Shown: positions 23,863 to 35,122 of the stretch, in pieces | Position numbering within the stretch: position 1 is the first letter of the stretch | Layout of the letters: each line of letters begins with the position of its first letter | From: Nipponacmea schrenckii | Taxonomy: Eukaryota > Mollusca > Gastropoda > Lottiidae | NCBI GenBank assembly: GCA_030562195.1 | Contig: JAUJPP010000003.1 | Location: forward strand, 28,030,602 to 28,094,601 | Direction: 5' to 3' | DNA: 64,000 nt | Notes under the pieces: generated by a model | Database searches by the model: none | Seen by the model: only the letters and a program-made list of their open reading frames with translations | Told to the model about the DNA's origin: nothing | Position numbers and translations under genes: made by a program

Positions 23863-25129
23863 TGGTAACCTTACTGAGAACTATATAAAACCAAGATATT
23901 TAAAAGAAACATGTTGTCAATACTTTGTAAAACAGCCTAGAGGAAAATGACAGAATCAAATAATAAAACCGCAAATAGAACGTCCATCTGTCACAGATTA
24001 GAACAGTCAATCTCTACACCCACCTGTAACATTACACTCTCACAATTGACAATTCTCCCCCACCAACATTACACCTCCCCCCAAGCATATTAACCTATAT
24101 CCACTATAGATTAAGTTTGAATACCTTCTGCTCTTAAAGTAATTTTGATCTCTTGCACTCCCCTGACCTCCCCTGTGTCTTCCAACGATTTCCAGTCAAA
24201 AAGCTTATAAAGGGCAATAACTCCTTTTATTGAAGTCATTAAGTAGTTCTATTCTATAGAGGAAATATCTACTTAAAATATTTCACAATTTTCACATGTC
24301 TTTATATTTCTAACTTTATTTTTATGGGAGTTTTTGTGTGTTGTGTTGTTTTGTTTATATTAATTAAAACCTGAAATGTTTACCTGGCAACTCAATTAAA
24401 GATTTGCTACATGTTATATAAGTCTGGTTAAACCTCTACAAGATGAAAGTAATCATACTTCACGACCTCAGAGGAATATCCAGGACAAATATCAGACTAT
24501 TCTTAAAACAATACCTGACTGTAACCTGTGACCTATAACCTTTCCTATATTCAAGGTTAACTGTCTAAAATAAAGTTAACTGATGATTTAATAAATAAGG
24601 AAATTAACTCTATAAGGAAACTTGTCAATGATATAAAAAAATAGACAAGTTTTTAATAAATGCAGTTTTTAAACAGGAAAATTATATTTTATATCTCTTT
24701 TTACACTCAATATATAAATCACACAAAACATTATACTAAATTATAGTTTATCAAAATATCATCATTATCTATATTGACTTTCTAATAGGGGTCATAAGTT
24801 ACCAATCTCAGTCTCAGGGTGGATACAGGGTTTCCACAAGAATAAACTAAACATACACTAGACAATACCCTCTACTTGCTCTTCTTATAGAGTTAACACA
24901 TTTCATGTTTTTAAAGTTGGATGTTTAAAAGTTATGAAAGAAGTGTGTTATACCATAATATATTGCCTTCTGATATTTGTGTTCTATCTGCTTTCTGCTT
25001 CTAAAATGTTGTTTAAATCTTATTGAAGTATAATGGTTGAAAAATGAAAATTCTTGTCCACGTCAAAGTCACTGAAGTGAGGGAGATTCTGATTGGTTCT
25101 AAGTACTATATATATATTATAATAACTGC
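23863..25129. other. intron sequence without recognised features
   Basis: AT-rich, apparently single-copy. There is a pyrimidine/C-rich patch at about 24030-24080 (CACCAACATTACACCTCCCC). No exon could be supported. Confidence 0.5.
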
Positions 25130-25353
25130 TTAAAGTGATACGACATCTTAGAATGAACATAAAATTGGAAAAGTTTCAACTGGGTCAATAAGAGAATATA
25201 TTCATCAATGCAATTGATTGAGTTTTTTTCAATACTTACTTAGTTTTATGAGTTTTCCACACCAGGTAAGTTCACTGATGAATATATACTCATATTGATC
25301 ATTCTTGAGAACTTAAATTTTCATGTCCATTCTAAGACACAATATACCTTTAA
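25130..25353. mobile_element. TTAA-ended TIR element (MITE), short copy
   Basis: Left end TTAAAGTGATACGACATCTT and AGAATGAACATAAAATT; right end TTTTCATGTCCATTCTAAG and ATATACCTTTAA. These are inverted relatives of one another. Inner arms also pair: GAATATATTCATCA and the inverted TGATGAATATATACTCAT. About 224 bp with no coding capacity. Same family as 40266-40582, 54237-54574 and 58766-59200. Confidence 0.8.
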
Positions 25354-25451
25354 AACTAACAAATACAGTACATTAAAATGTTACTTTATATAAGGACAAT
25401 TGTTTGATGAAAGCAAAATTGGACTTAAAAGTGTTATTTTGGTTCAGAGAG

Positions 25452-26071
25452 TTGAAATATAGGGCTGAAAGGTGAAATATAGGGCTGAAAGGTGAAATAT
25501 AGGGCTGAAAGGTGAAATATAGGGCTGAAAGGTGAAATATAAGGCTGAAAGGTGAAATATAGGGCTGAAAGGTGAAATATAGGGCTGAAAGGTGAAATAT
25601 AGGGCTGAAAGGTGAAATATAGGGCTGAAAGGTGAAATATAGGGCTGAAAGGTGAAATATAGGGCTGAAAGGTGAAATATAGGGCTGAAAGGTGAAATAT
25701 AAGGCTGAAAGGTGAAATATAAGGCTGAAAGGTGAAATATAAGGCTGAAAGGTGAAATATAGGGCTGAAAGGTGAAATATAGGGCTGAAAGGTGAAATAT
25801 AGGGCTGAAAGGTGAAATATAGGGCTGAAAGGTGAAATATAAGGCTGAAAGGTGAAATATAAGGCTGAAAGGTGAAATATAGGGCTGAAAGGTGAAATAT
25901 AGGGCTGAAAGGTGAAATATAAGGGCTGAAAGGTGAAATATAGGGCTGAAAGGTGAAATATAGGGCTGAAAGGTGAAATATAGGGCTGAAAGGTGAAATA
26001 TAGGGCTGAAAGGTGAAATATAAGGCTGAAAGGTGAAATATAGGGCTGAAAGGTGAAATATAGGGCTGAAA
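25452..26071. repeat. 20-bp array (about 31 units)
   Basis: Nearly perfect units of GGTGAAATATAGGGCTGAAA, with AGGG/AAGG variants clustered in blocks and one 1-bp insertion near 25921. Non-coding. Confidence 0.97.
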
Positions 26072-26619
26072 GTAAGTTAGAATGTAAATAAGAATAGTAC
26101 CTTTAAAGTTATATAAAATATCATAATAACATTGTTTTTATCATATACTGTTATTAATCTACTATATATAATACTTACTAATCACATTCCAAACAAATAT
26201 CTCTCTAATTAGACGTTCAATCACTTGTTAAACAGACTAGAACTAGAAAGATATGGTGAAACATGGTGATTTTACTTCATTAATACTTTTAAATATTCAT
26301 AGATTGAAAGTGATTCAGGTTTTAGAATTAATGATTGGAAATAACAACCAACATATGTTTAATTGTTGAAGATAAAAACTTCATCATTAGGACAGCTTGT
26401 GTTTTAAAAGGAATTTAGACTGAAATGAACAAAATAAACTCAGATTTTGTATGTGAATTCATCTGACATCAATGCTTATTCAGTTTTATGTAATATTGTG
26501 AAACCCGAACCAACAGGAAATATTTTGGTGATAATTTGTGTAAAATATAACTATATATATATGAGAGCTATGAAAAGAAACTTTCCTAAACATTTAGAGA
26601 ATATACAAGTATATAGTTT
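26072..26619. other. intron sequence without recognised features
   Basis: AT-rich. The 71-codon open frame at 26447-26662 runs into the next array and shows no protein family resemblance. Confidence 0.5.
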
Positions 26620-27650
26620 ATGGTGTTATAAGAGATACTCTCCTATAGAAGCACTGGCCTAGGACAATAGTATTAGGTGTTATAAGAGATACTCTCCTAT
26701 AGAAGCACTGGCCTAGGACAATAGTATTAGGTGTTATAAGAGATACTCTCCTATAGAATCACTGGTCTAGGACAATAGTATTAGGTGTTATAAGAGATAC
26801 TCTCCTATAGAAGCACTGGCCTAGGACAATAGTATTAGGTGTTATAAGAGATATTCTCCTATAGAAGCACTGGCCTAGGATAAAAGTATTAGGTGTTATA
26901 AGAGATACTTTTCTATAGAAGCACTGGCCTAGGACAATAGTATTAGGTGTTATAAGAGATACTGTCCTATAGAAGCACTGGCCTAGGACTCAAGTATTAG
27001 GTGTTATAAGAGATACTCTCCTATAGAAGCACTGGCCTAGGTCTCAAGTATTAGGTGTTATAAGAGATACTCTCTTATAGAAGCACTGGCCTAGGACAAT
27101 AGTATTAGGTGTTATAAGAGATACTTTTCCTATAGAAGCACTGGCCTAGGACAATAGTATTAGGTGTTATAAGAGATACTCTCCTATAGAAGCACTGGCC
27201 TAGGACAATAGTATTAGATGTTATAAGAGATACTCTCCTATAGAAGCACTGGCCTAGGACAATAGTATTAGATGTTATAAGAGATATTCTCCTATAGAAA
27301 CACTGGCCTAGGACAATAGTATTAGATGTTATAAGAGATACTCTCCTATAGAAACACTGGTCTAGGACAATAGTATTAGGTGTTATAAGAGATACTCTCC
27401 TATAGAAGCACTGGCCTAGGACAATAGTATTAGATGTTATAAGAGATACTCTCCTATAGAAGCACTGGTCTAGGACAATAGTATTAGATGTTATAAGAGA
27501 TATTCTCCTATAGAAACACTGGTCTAGGACAATAGTATTAGGTGTTATAAGAGATACTCTCCTATAGAAGCACTGGTCTAGGACAATAGTATTAGGTGTT
27601 ATAAGAGATACTCTCCTATAGAAGCACTGGTCTAGGACAATAGTAGTGTT
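26620..27650. repeat. 54-bp array (about 19 units)
   Basis: Units contain TTATAAGAGATACTCTCC, TATAGAAGCACTGGCCTAGG and ACAATAGTATTAGGTG. Variants (ACTCTCC/ATTCTCC, GAAGCAC/GAAACAC, GGCC/GGTC, AGGTG/AGATG) form runs, so neighbouring units are not independent. Confidence 0.96.
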
Positions 27651-28040
27651 ATAAATGTAAAGATAATGAAGACAGTAGCTTATAACATTGACAATGTTTG
27701 GTCACAGATTAGAAGAGTTAGGTGTTATTTTAAATCGAATTCAGGTAAATAATTTGTTTATAATGGTACAGAATCTCCAGTGAATTATTTCTATATTCTA
27801 TTTAATATATTCTCAGATGATTGTTTAGTGTTAGTATATTATAATTATGAACCTTGATGAAGTTATAATTAATACTTCACCACTAATGAATAATTATGAA
27901 AGGTATAACTAATTAGTGGTGTATATCACCTATGATATGATACAGATTTTATAACAATATGGGGTAATAGAAAACAAATTAACATTTTACTTCAAAGTTT
28001 TAGTAATACTTAACTTAGTACTGTGATATATAGTGATGTT

Positions 28041-28182
28041 GTTGTGTATGTTAAAGATCCCTCAACAGTTGGAAATTGCAAAAAGAGTAGGCCAATAGCG
28101 CTGTCTGGGTAAAATACCCCTTATGTAGCCTGCATGGTGTTGTCTGTCCTCATTAGCTCACTAGGTGCAGAAAAAAAAGAGT
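28041..28182 (+). mobile_element. SINE 3' part
   Basis: It carries GTTAAAGATCCCTCAACAGT, TGGAAATTGCAAAAAGAGTA, GGCCAATAGCGCTGTC and TGCATGGTGTTGTCTGTCCT, ending in AGGTGCAG and an A run. It matches the right part of the SINE at 31475-31830. The 5' head is absent. Confidence 0.85.
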
Positions 28183-28278
28183 TAAAAAGTTGATAATGAC
28201 TACTGTCTTATAAATAGTGTTCAATAATTTCAGTCCAGTCTGACCAGTAATATATTGACTAAGTTTATAATGGACTGA

Positions 28279-28396
28279 GAGGAACCTTTAAGTATATATA
28301 TCTGATGTAACAATATTTAACAATCTATTTCTAGTGAGGAACCTTTAAGTATATATATCTGATGTAACAATATTTAACAATCTATTTCTAGTGAGG
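28279..28396. repeat. 57-bp direct repeat, two copies
   Basis: GAGGAACCTTTAAGTATATA through TATTTCTAGT is present twice in a row with almost no change. A minimal tandem duplication. Confidence 0.9.
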
Positions 28397-28579
28397 TTTA
28401 AATAACACTTTAACTAATTGTTATAAATATAATCTTGGGCTTTAGGTCAAAGTTCACATGTGATATAAAATATTTTAATTAAGTATGATTTTGGGAAACT
28501 TATACAATGAGGTTTGCGTGGACCTTGGTTCTTAACGTATGACATCATTTGCTTGGGTGATTCCTAATCTGGTTATGTG

Positions 28580-29960
28580 ACCTTGAATAATCATTTACTC
28601 ACAATTCTAGTGACCCAGCTGTAAATGGGTACGGATAAATCCGTAAAATCTATTACCAAGAGGTTTGGCCAATGACTAGCTGGTAGAAGGATCCTTGTGA
28701 ACCTAAGTTGTTATCTTGTAAACAATACCAAGAGGTCTGACCAAGGACCAGCAGGTAGAAAGGATCCTTGTGAACCTAAGTTGTTATCCTTGTAAAACCA
28801 ATACCAAGAGGTTTGGCCAAGGACTAGCTGGTAGAAAGGATCCTTGTGAACCTAAGTTGTTATCCTTGTAAAATCAATACCAAGAGGTTTGACCAAGGAC
28901 CAGCTGGTAGAAAGGATCCTTGTGAACCTAAGTTGTTATCCTTGTAAAATCAAGGCCAAGAGGTTTGACCAAGGACCAGCAGGTAGAAAGGATCCTTGTG
29001 AACCTAAGTTGTTATCCTTGTAAAATCAGTGTCAAGAAGTTTGGCCAAGGACCAGCTGGTAGAAATGATCCTAGAGAACCGAAGTTGTTATCCTTGTAAA
29101 ATCAATACCAAGAGGTTTGACCAAGGACCAGCAGGTAGAAAGGATCCTTGTGAACCTAAGTTGTTATCCTTGTAAAATCAATACCAAGAGGTTTGGCCAA
29201 GGACCAGCTGGTAGAAAGGATCATTGTGAACCTAAGTTGTTATCCTTGTAAAATCAATGACCAAGAGGTTTGACCAAGGACCAGCAGGTAGACAACCTAA
29301 GTTGTTATCCTTGTAAAATCAATACCAAGAGGTTTGGCCAAGGACAGCGGTAGAAAGGATCCTGAACCTAAGTTGTTATCCTTGTAAAATCAATGCCAAG
29401 AAGTTTGGCCAAGGACCAGCTGGTAGAAAGGATCATTGTGAACCTAAGTTGTTATCCTTGTGAAATCAGTAGCAAGAAGTTTGGCCAAGGACTAGCTGGT
29501 AGGAAGGATCCTTGTGAACCTAAGTTGTTATCCTTGTAAAATCAATACCAAGAGGTTTGGCCAAGGACCAGCTGGTAGAAAGGATCATTGTGAACCTAAG
29601 TTGTTATCCTTGTAAAATCAGTAGCAAGAAGTTTGGCCAAATACTAGCTGGTAGGAAGGATCCTTGTGAACCTAAGTTGTTATCCATGTAGAATCAATAC
29701 CAAGAGGTTTGGCCAAGGACCAGCTGGTAGAAAGGATCATTGTGAACCTAAGTTGTTATCCTTGTAAAATCAGTAGCAAGAATTTTAGCCAAGGACCAGC
29801 TGGTAGGAAGGATCCTTGTGAACCTAAGTTGTTATCCATGTAGAATCAGTAGCAAGAAGTTTAGCCAAGGACCAGCTGGTAGGAAGGATCCTTGTGAACC
29901 TAAGTTGTTTTCCTTGTAAAATATAGTTGTTTCTTTCTTTCTTTTATTTCTATTCATTAT
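28580..29960 (+). repeat. 76-bp minisatellite, main array (about 17 units) with its lead-in and tail
   Basis: The array itself is about 28651-29922. Units contain CCAAGAGGTTTGGCCAAGG, ACCAGCTGGTAGAAAGGATC, CTTGTGAACCTAAGTTGTTA and TCCTTGTAAAATCAAT. It is preceded by TGACCCAGCTGTAAATGGGT and followed by AATATAGTTGTTTCTTTCTT. Those two flanks also bracket the single units at about 14220 and 19330. The array thus looks like an expansion inside a dispersed element. Variants include GGCC/GACC and CTGG/CAGG. Confidence 0.93.
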
Positions 29961-30319
29961 GTTTGCTAAAAACTTTATTCAATAAAGGCTAAATTTTCCC
30001 TTCATTGCACACTAAATGGTGATCATTCTTTCAATTCTTATTTCAACACCTCAATCGAATTGAATCCAGACTAGAAAAGTCTTGACTTGTAAAAATGTAA
30101 TTATTTTACATGTTTGTATGACTTGTATTGTTTTTTTATTTTTTCCAACACCCAACCTTCCTGAACCCAGGCAGGTAGGAATGTTAAGGTTTGGAAGAAA
30201 GTCACAATTTTTTTAGGGATTTTATCCTTAAAGCCTTCGTGTAGTGAAAAAATGAACCCTTTTATTTTTTGATGTGATTGCTATTAACACCCTACTGGTT
30301 TGTAAAGCTGTATCACAAT
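29961..30319. other. intron sequence with a SINE-tail remnant
   Basis: CCCTTCATTGCACACTAAAT at about 29999-30018 resembles the SINE 3' block. The rest is AT-rich and featureless. Confidence 0.45.
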
Positions 30320-30512
30320 ATTCTACATTCTCTTTAATATTCTACATTCTCTTCAATATTCTACATTCTCTTCAATATTCTACATTCCTTAATATTCTAC
30401 ATTCTCTTAATATTCTACATTCTCTTCAATATTCTACATTCTCTTCAATATTCTACATTCTCTTCAATATTCTACATTCTCTTCAATATTCTACATTCTC
30501 ATTAATATCCTA
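30320..30512. repeat. 19-bp array (about 10 units)
   Basis: Units of ATTCTACATTCTCTTCAAT, with TTAAT variants that shorten some units. The 80-codon frame at 30274-30516 is the array read through. Confidence 0.93.
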
Positions 30513-30689
30513 CTAGTGTAGTCTGATAAACATTATTATTAAAATAGTTGAATTTATAATACAGATAACACTTTATATTTTAATTTTTAGGGACCAATAT
30601 TTAAAAAAAAGTTAAAGTAACCTTCCCACATAAATTACTGTCAGTACAATTAGAATTAGGTGAGACCACCGTATTGGATGAAAGGTTAT

Positions 30690-31110
30690 TAACCTTCTGA
30701 TTTCAACTTTTATCATCTACAATCAATTTAAATTGAGCTCCAATATTTTTCCATGTTTTTGAAAAAACTAAAATGCGGTCAGTGTATCCATAGCTTGTAG
30801 GATGGGTGACCTCCTTTTTGTTATCAGAACAAATTAATATAAAAACATTTCGCTTCAGATTTCAACTTTTATCATTGATCAATGACTTGAACTAAGCTAC
30901 ATCTTTCTATTATGAATATTCAAGTTTTTGTCGGTGGGTGGAATATTGTTTGAACCATTTTTTATTGGATGACTGAATGTACATTGTGTTATTACGTCAA
31001 TATTATTCAAAAAATAACGCTTCATATTTCAGTTTTTAGTCCTAATCATAATCTTGAGCTAAGCTTTAATATTAACATCAATATTAATCAGAAGATAAAT
31101 AATTTACACC
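30690..31110. repeat. degenerate repeat, about 170-bp period (about 2.5 copies)
   Basis: Three diverged occurrences of a block like TTCAGATTTCAACTTTTATC, followed by ATC/AAT-rich sequence and GAGCTAAGCT (near 30700, 30860 and 31030). Probably an old tandem duplication or transposon remnant. Confidence 0.5.
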
Positions 31111-31474
31111 AGAAATTTCAACAAATCCGAATTTTACTTATAAATATCCGATAGATGGGAAGAAAAAAACTGAAATTCACTGTGAATGTAAGAGGGATAT
31201 ATGTAGTTATTGACAGCTAAGAAAAAGGTCCAAATGTGGGTTTGATTCCTGATAATAAATGTGTGTTTACAGATGTTGTACGTGCAACTGTAAAACTCAT
31301 CTACCTCAACAGCTTTTTGCGTTCCCACTGAGTTTAAAAAGCTGGAAACACACTAAAACTAGCTTAAAGCTGGTTTATTGGTTGAGTTGAAAGGCACCTA
31401 TAAACTCTGGAGACTAATTTATTATTCTAATTTTAGTTTCATTATTAAATCTAGGTACATCATTGTAAATAAGG

Positions 31475-31830
31475 AGGGAGCCGCTGTGGCTCAGTGAGTT
31501 AGACCCTCGCTCGCTAACCTGAAGGTCCAGGGTTCAATCCCGGCAAAAGTCGAGATGAACTTTCGGATTTTCCAGCCCGGTTTCCCCTTGTCAGTGATGC
31601 AGGTCGGAGGGACTGATATGGAAAAAGCGTCTAGTCCTTCAGATGGGACAATAAACCGAGGCCCCGTGTGCTACAGGCTGTGCATGTTAAAGATCCCTCG
31701 ACAGTTGGAAATCGCAAAAAGAGTAGGCTAATGATGCTGTCCTGGCAAAATTTCCCTCATTGCACACTGCATGGCGTTGCTCGTCTTCATTAGCCCATAA
31801 GGTGCAGAACAGTAGGACGTAAAACTCAAT
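31475..31830 (+). mobile_element. tRNA-derived SINE, best full-length copy (about 355 bp)
   Basis: The head looks like a tRNA: an A-box-like TGGCTCAGTGAG at 31487-31498 and a B-box GGTTCAATCCC at 31531-31541, spaced as in an internal Pol III promoter. Downstream are the family blocks TTCCAGCCCGGTTTCCCC, TTGTCAGTGATGCAGGTC, GATGGGACAATAAACCGAGG, GATCCCTCGACAGTTGGAAA, TTCCCTCATTGCACACTGCA and GGTGCAGAACAGTAGGACGT. It is non-coding and moved by a partner LINE. Other copies lie at 5468, 8191 (-), 28041, 55740 (-), 59617, 60943 and 62666. It is not a functional tRNA gene, since the sequence cannot complete a normal acceptor stem and reads on into the SINE body. Confidence 0.92.
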
Positions 31831-31861
31831 TATTTCATTTGATTTTGTAAATAGGGAATTA

Positions 31862-32445
31862 TAAAGTATTATTAGATAGACAGATAACATTGTAATACTC
31901 AGTATTAATAGATAGACAGATAACATTGTAATACTCAGTATTATTAGATAGACAGATAACATTGTAATACTCAGTATTATTAGATAGACAGATAACATTG
32001 TAATACTCAGTATTATTAGATAGACAGATAACATTGTAATACTCAGTATTATTAGATAGACAGATAACATTGTAATACTCAGTATTATAGATGACAGATA
32101 ACATTGTAATACTCAGTATTATTAGATAGACAGATAACATTGTAATACTCAGTATTAATAGATAGACAGATAACATTGTAATACTCAGTATTATTAGATA
32201 GACAGATAACATTGTAATACTCAGTATTAATAGATAGACAGATAACATTGTAATACTCAGTATTATTAGATAGACAGATAACATTGTAATACTCAGTATT
32301 ATTAGATAGACAGATAACATTGTAATACTCAGTATTATTAGATAGACAGATAACATTGTAATACTCAGTATTATTAGATAGACAGATAACATTGTAATAC
32401 TCAGTATTAATAGATAGACAGATAACATTGTAATACTCAGTATTA
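31862..32445. repeat. 36-bp array (about 16 units)
   Basis: Units contain TTAGATAGACAGATAACATT and GTAATACTCAGTATT, with TTATTAG/TTAATAG variants and one truncated unit at about 32087. The minus-strand frames MLSVYLIILSIT (12 residues = 36 nt) come only from this array. Confidence 0.97.
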
Positions 32446-32707
32446 TTTATAAAAAAAACCTTTCTGTACTAAAACACAGTTTATATCGTAACAACCTCAA
32501 CCTAAACATCATCTTATAATGGTATATTACTTCCATTGTTATTGACCAATTTGTGTTTGGTTTACAAAGAACTAAAAACTGTGTTACAGAAATAGACTGA
32601 TATCAGCTCAGAAATATAAATCAAGTTTTTAAATAACATAACACGGGTTCCAGTTCAACTCTAATCTGATGTTTACAATCTTTAATCTTTATCCTTATTG
32701 TGATTTT

Positions 32708-33054
32708 TATACGCCCACCAATATATTGGGGCGTATATTGTGATCGCCCCGTCACGTCCGGGTCTGTTCACATTTAACTTGTGCTCACTCTACAGGCTAC
32801 AATTCTTTATGGATCCTTTTGATTTTGATTTTGTGGGTCAATGTCATTATGAAGATATCCCTATTGATTTTGGTGATGATCGGATAATTTTTCACCGAAA
32901 TATTGCATCTGACTTAGTGGTTTTCCCCCTTTTTTGGGCCCCCCACTCTACAGGCACAATTCTTTATGGATTCTTTTGATTTTTATTTTGTGGGTCCAGA
33001 ATGGACAACAAACAATGCCTTGTCCTTAATATCAAAGCTGCTGGTGGGCGTATG
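32708..33054. mobile_element. TACGCCCACC-ended element, about 347 bp
   Basis: Left end TATACGCCCACCA and right end TGGTGGGCGTATG form a short perfect terminal inverted repeat, with TA at the borders. Internally a block of about 55 bp (CACTCTACAGGCTACAATTC, TTTATGGATCCTTTTGATTT) is duplicated (about 32788 and 32944). A longer relative lies at 35123-36279. No transposase; the 79- and 82-codon frames here are incidental. Confidence 0.75.
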
Positions 33055-33774
33055 TCAAGGCTATTTTTTCAAAATTGTTATTGTTTGTTAACAGTTTGTT
33101 ATTTGGATAGATTCAATTTAATTTTTGAAGATGGGTTTAAAAAAATAGGTCAACCATGGTATAAACCTTTAATTATTGTTGTTTATAATGTTTATAGATC
33201 TAGATATAAATATCAAATCACATTCATACCTCACTACCTGACAAATTAAAAACTTTATATACCTAGAGGTATACATATAGATTTCATACCCACCAGTTGT
33301 CCTGATGAGATATTGAATATCCAAAACATGTGTAGTTAATATTAGACTAGATTAAGTTAAAAAAGATTGGGTATCGGTTTACAATGGCTTCCAGCTGAGT
33401 TGAGGTAAATATCTCGACTAGATTGTTCATTTGTAGGGTAACTATCTATCTTGTGTAACATTGTGTTTGCTTGTTGTGAAACTAAACTGATACACTATTC
33501 ACTATTAATTGGAGCAACTAGTAAACTAAGTTTAGTAACTATTTTTGAGGTGCCTAATTTTACTGACATTCAGCTAAGTTGTAAAGAGTGAGTTATAGAA
33601 TCTAGCTGAATAAACTATACTAATACACCATTCTGTTGGATGTAAAAGGTGGAATATCTGTTATTCAGTGAATATAGGTATGTATAACAGTTTGTTATAA
33701 GTTACATATATCTGGTAAATACAGTTTAGTTTGTACCAGATTTTTTTGATTTTTTACCTATTTTCACAAATTTG
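33055..33774. other. intron sequence without strong features
   Basis: AT-rich. At about 33280-33325 there is one inverted unit of the dispersed motif TTTTGGATAT plus CATCAGGACA (also near 37340 and 38540). Confidence 0.45.
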
Positions 33775-35030
33775 TCTGAAAATCACATAGCATACAACTC
33801 AGAGTAACAACATGTTTCAGATTCTGTTTTAGTTGTCTGAAGATCACACAGTGTGAAACTCTGAATAACAACATGTTTCAGGTTTTTGTTTTAGTTGTCT
33901 GAAGATCACACAGTGTGAAACTCTGAATAACAACATGTTTCAGGTTCTGTTTTAGTTGTCTGAAGATCACACAGTGTGAAACTCTGAATAACAACATGTT
34001 TCAGGTTCTGTTTTAGTTGTCTGAAGATCACACAGGTGAAACTCTGGTAACAACATGTTTCGGGTTCTTTTTAAAGTTGTTTTAAGATCACACAGTGTGA
34101 AACTCTGAGTAACAACATGTTTCAGGTTCTGTTTTAGTTGTCTGAAGATAAAAGGGGAAACCCCGGAGTAACAACATGTTTCAGGTTCTGTTTTAGTTGT
34201 CTGAAGATCAAAAGTGTGAAACTCGGGAATAACAACATGTTTCGGGTTCTTTTTTAAGTTGTCTGAAGATCACACAGTGTGAAACTCGGAGTAACAACAT
34301 GTTTCAGGTTCTGTTTTAGTTGTCTGAAGATAAAAGGGGAAACCCCGGAGTAACAACATGTTTCAGGTTCTGTTTTAGTTGTCTGAAGATAAAAGGGGAA
34401 ACCCCTGAGTAACAACATGTTTCGGGTTCTGTTTTAGTTGTCTGAAGATCACACAGTGTGAAACTCTGAGTAACAATGTTTGGGTTTTTTTTTAGTTGTC
34501 TAAAGATAACACAGTGGGAAACTCTGAGTAACAATGTTTGGGTTTTTTTTTAGTTGTCTAAAGATCAACAGTGTGAAACTCTGAGTAAAAACATGTTTCA
34601 GGTTCTGTTTTATTTGTCTGAAGATCACACAGTGTGAAACTCTAAATAACAACATGTTTCAGGTTCTGTTTTATTTGTCTAAAGATCACACAGTGTGAAA
34701 CTCTGAATAACAACATGTTTCAGGTTCTGTTTTAGTTGTCTGAAGATCACACAGTGTGAAACTCTGAGTAACAACATGTTTCAGGTTCTGTTTTAGTTGT
34801 CTGAAGATCACACAGTGTGAAACTCTAAATAAAAACATGTTTCGGGTTTCTGTTTTAGTTGTCTGAAGATCACACAGTGTGAAACTCTGAGTAACAACAT
34901 GTTTCAGTTCTGTTTTATTTGTCTGAAGATCACACAGTGTGAAACTCTAAATAACAACATGTTTCAGGTTCTGTTTTATTTGTCTAAGATCACACGTGTG
35001 AAACCTGAGTAACAAAATGTTTCAGACTTT
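33775..35030. repeat. 61-bp array (about 20 units) with odd variant units
   Basis: Units contain CAACATGTTTCAGGTTCTGT, TTTAGTTGTCTGAAGATCAC and ACAGTGTGAAACTCTGAGTA. Units near 34148, 34328 and 34389 replace the last block with AAAAGGGGAAACCCCGGAG-type sequence, and others carry long T runs. It is unrelated in sequence to the 61-bp array at 1-3195 despite the equal length. Confidence 0.95.
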
Positions 35031-35122
35031 GTTTTAATATTTCTGTTTAAAAAGAGATATACATGATGTGTTAATATTACCTTAAACTTATAAAATTCTT
35101 CCTCAGATATTAATATCATTTT

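Noticed and set aside
31475..31550. A possible tRNA gene
   Set aside because: A and B boxes are present, but the sequence continues into a repeated SINE body and does not close a normal acceptor stem.
31687..32428. Hydrophobic repeat frames MLSVYLIILSIT that look like membrane segments
   Set aside because: They come from a 36-bp array plus SINE sequence; the apparent hydrophobicity is a by-product of AT-rich codons.
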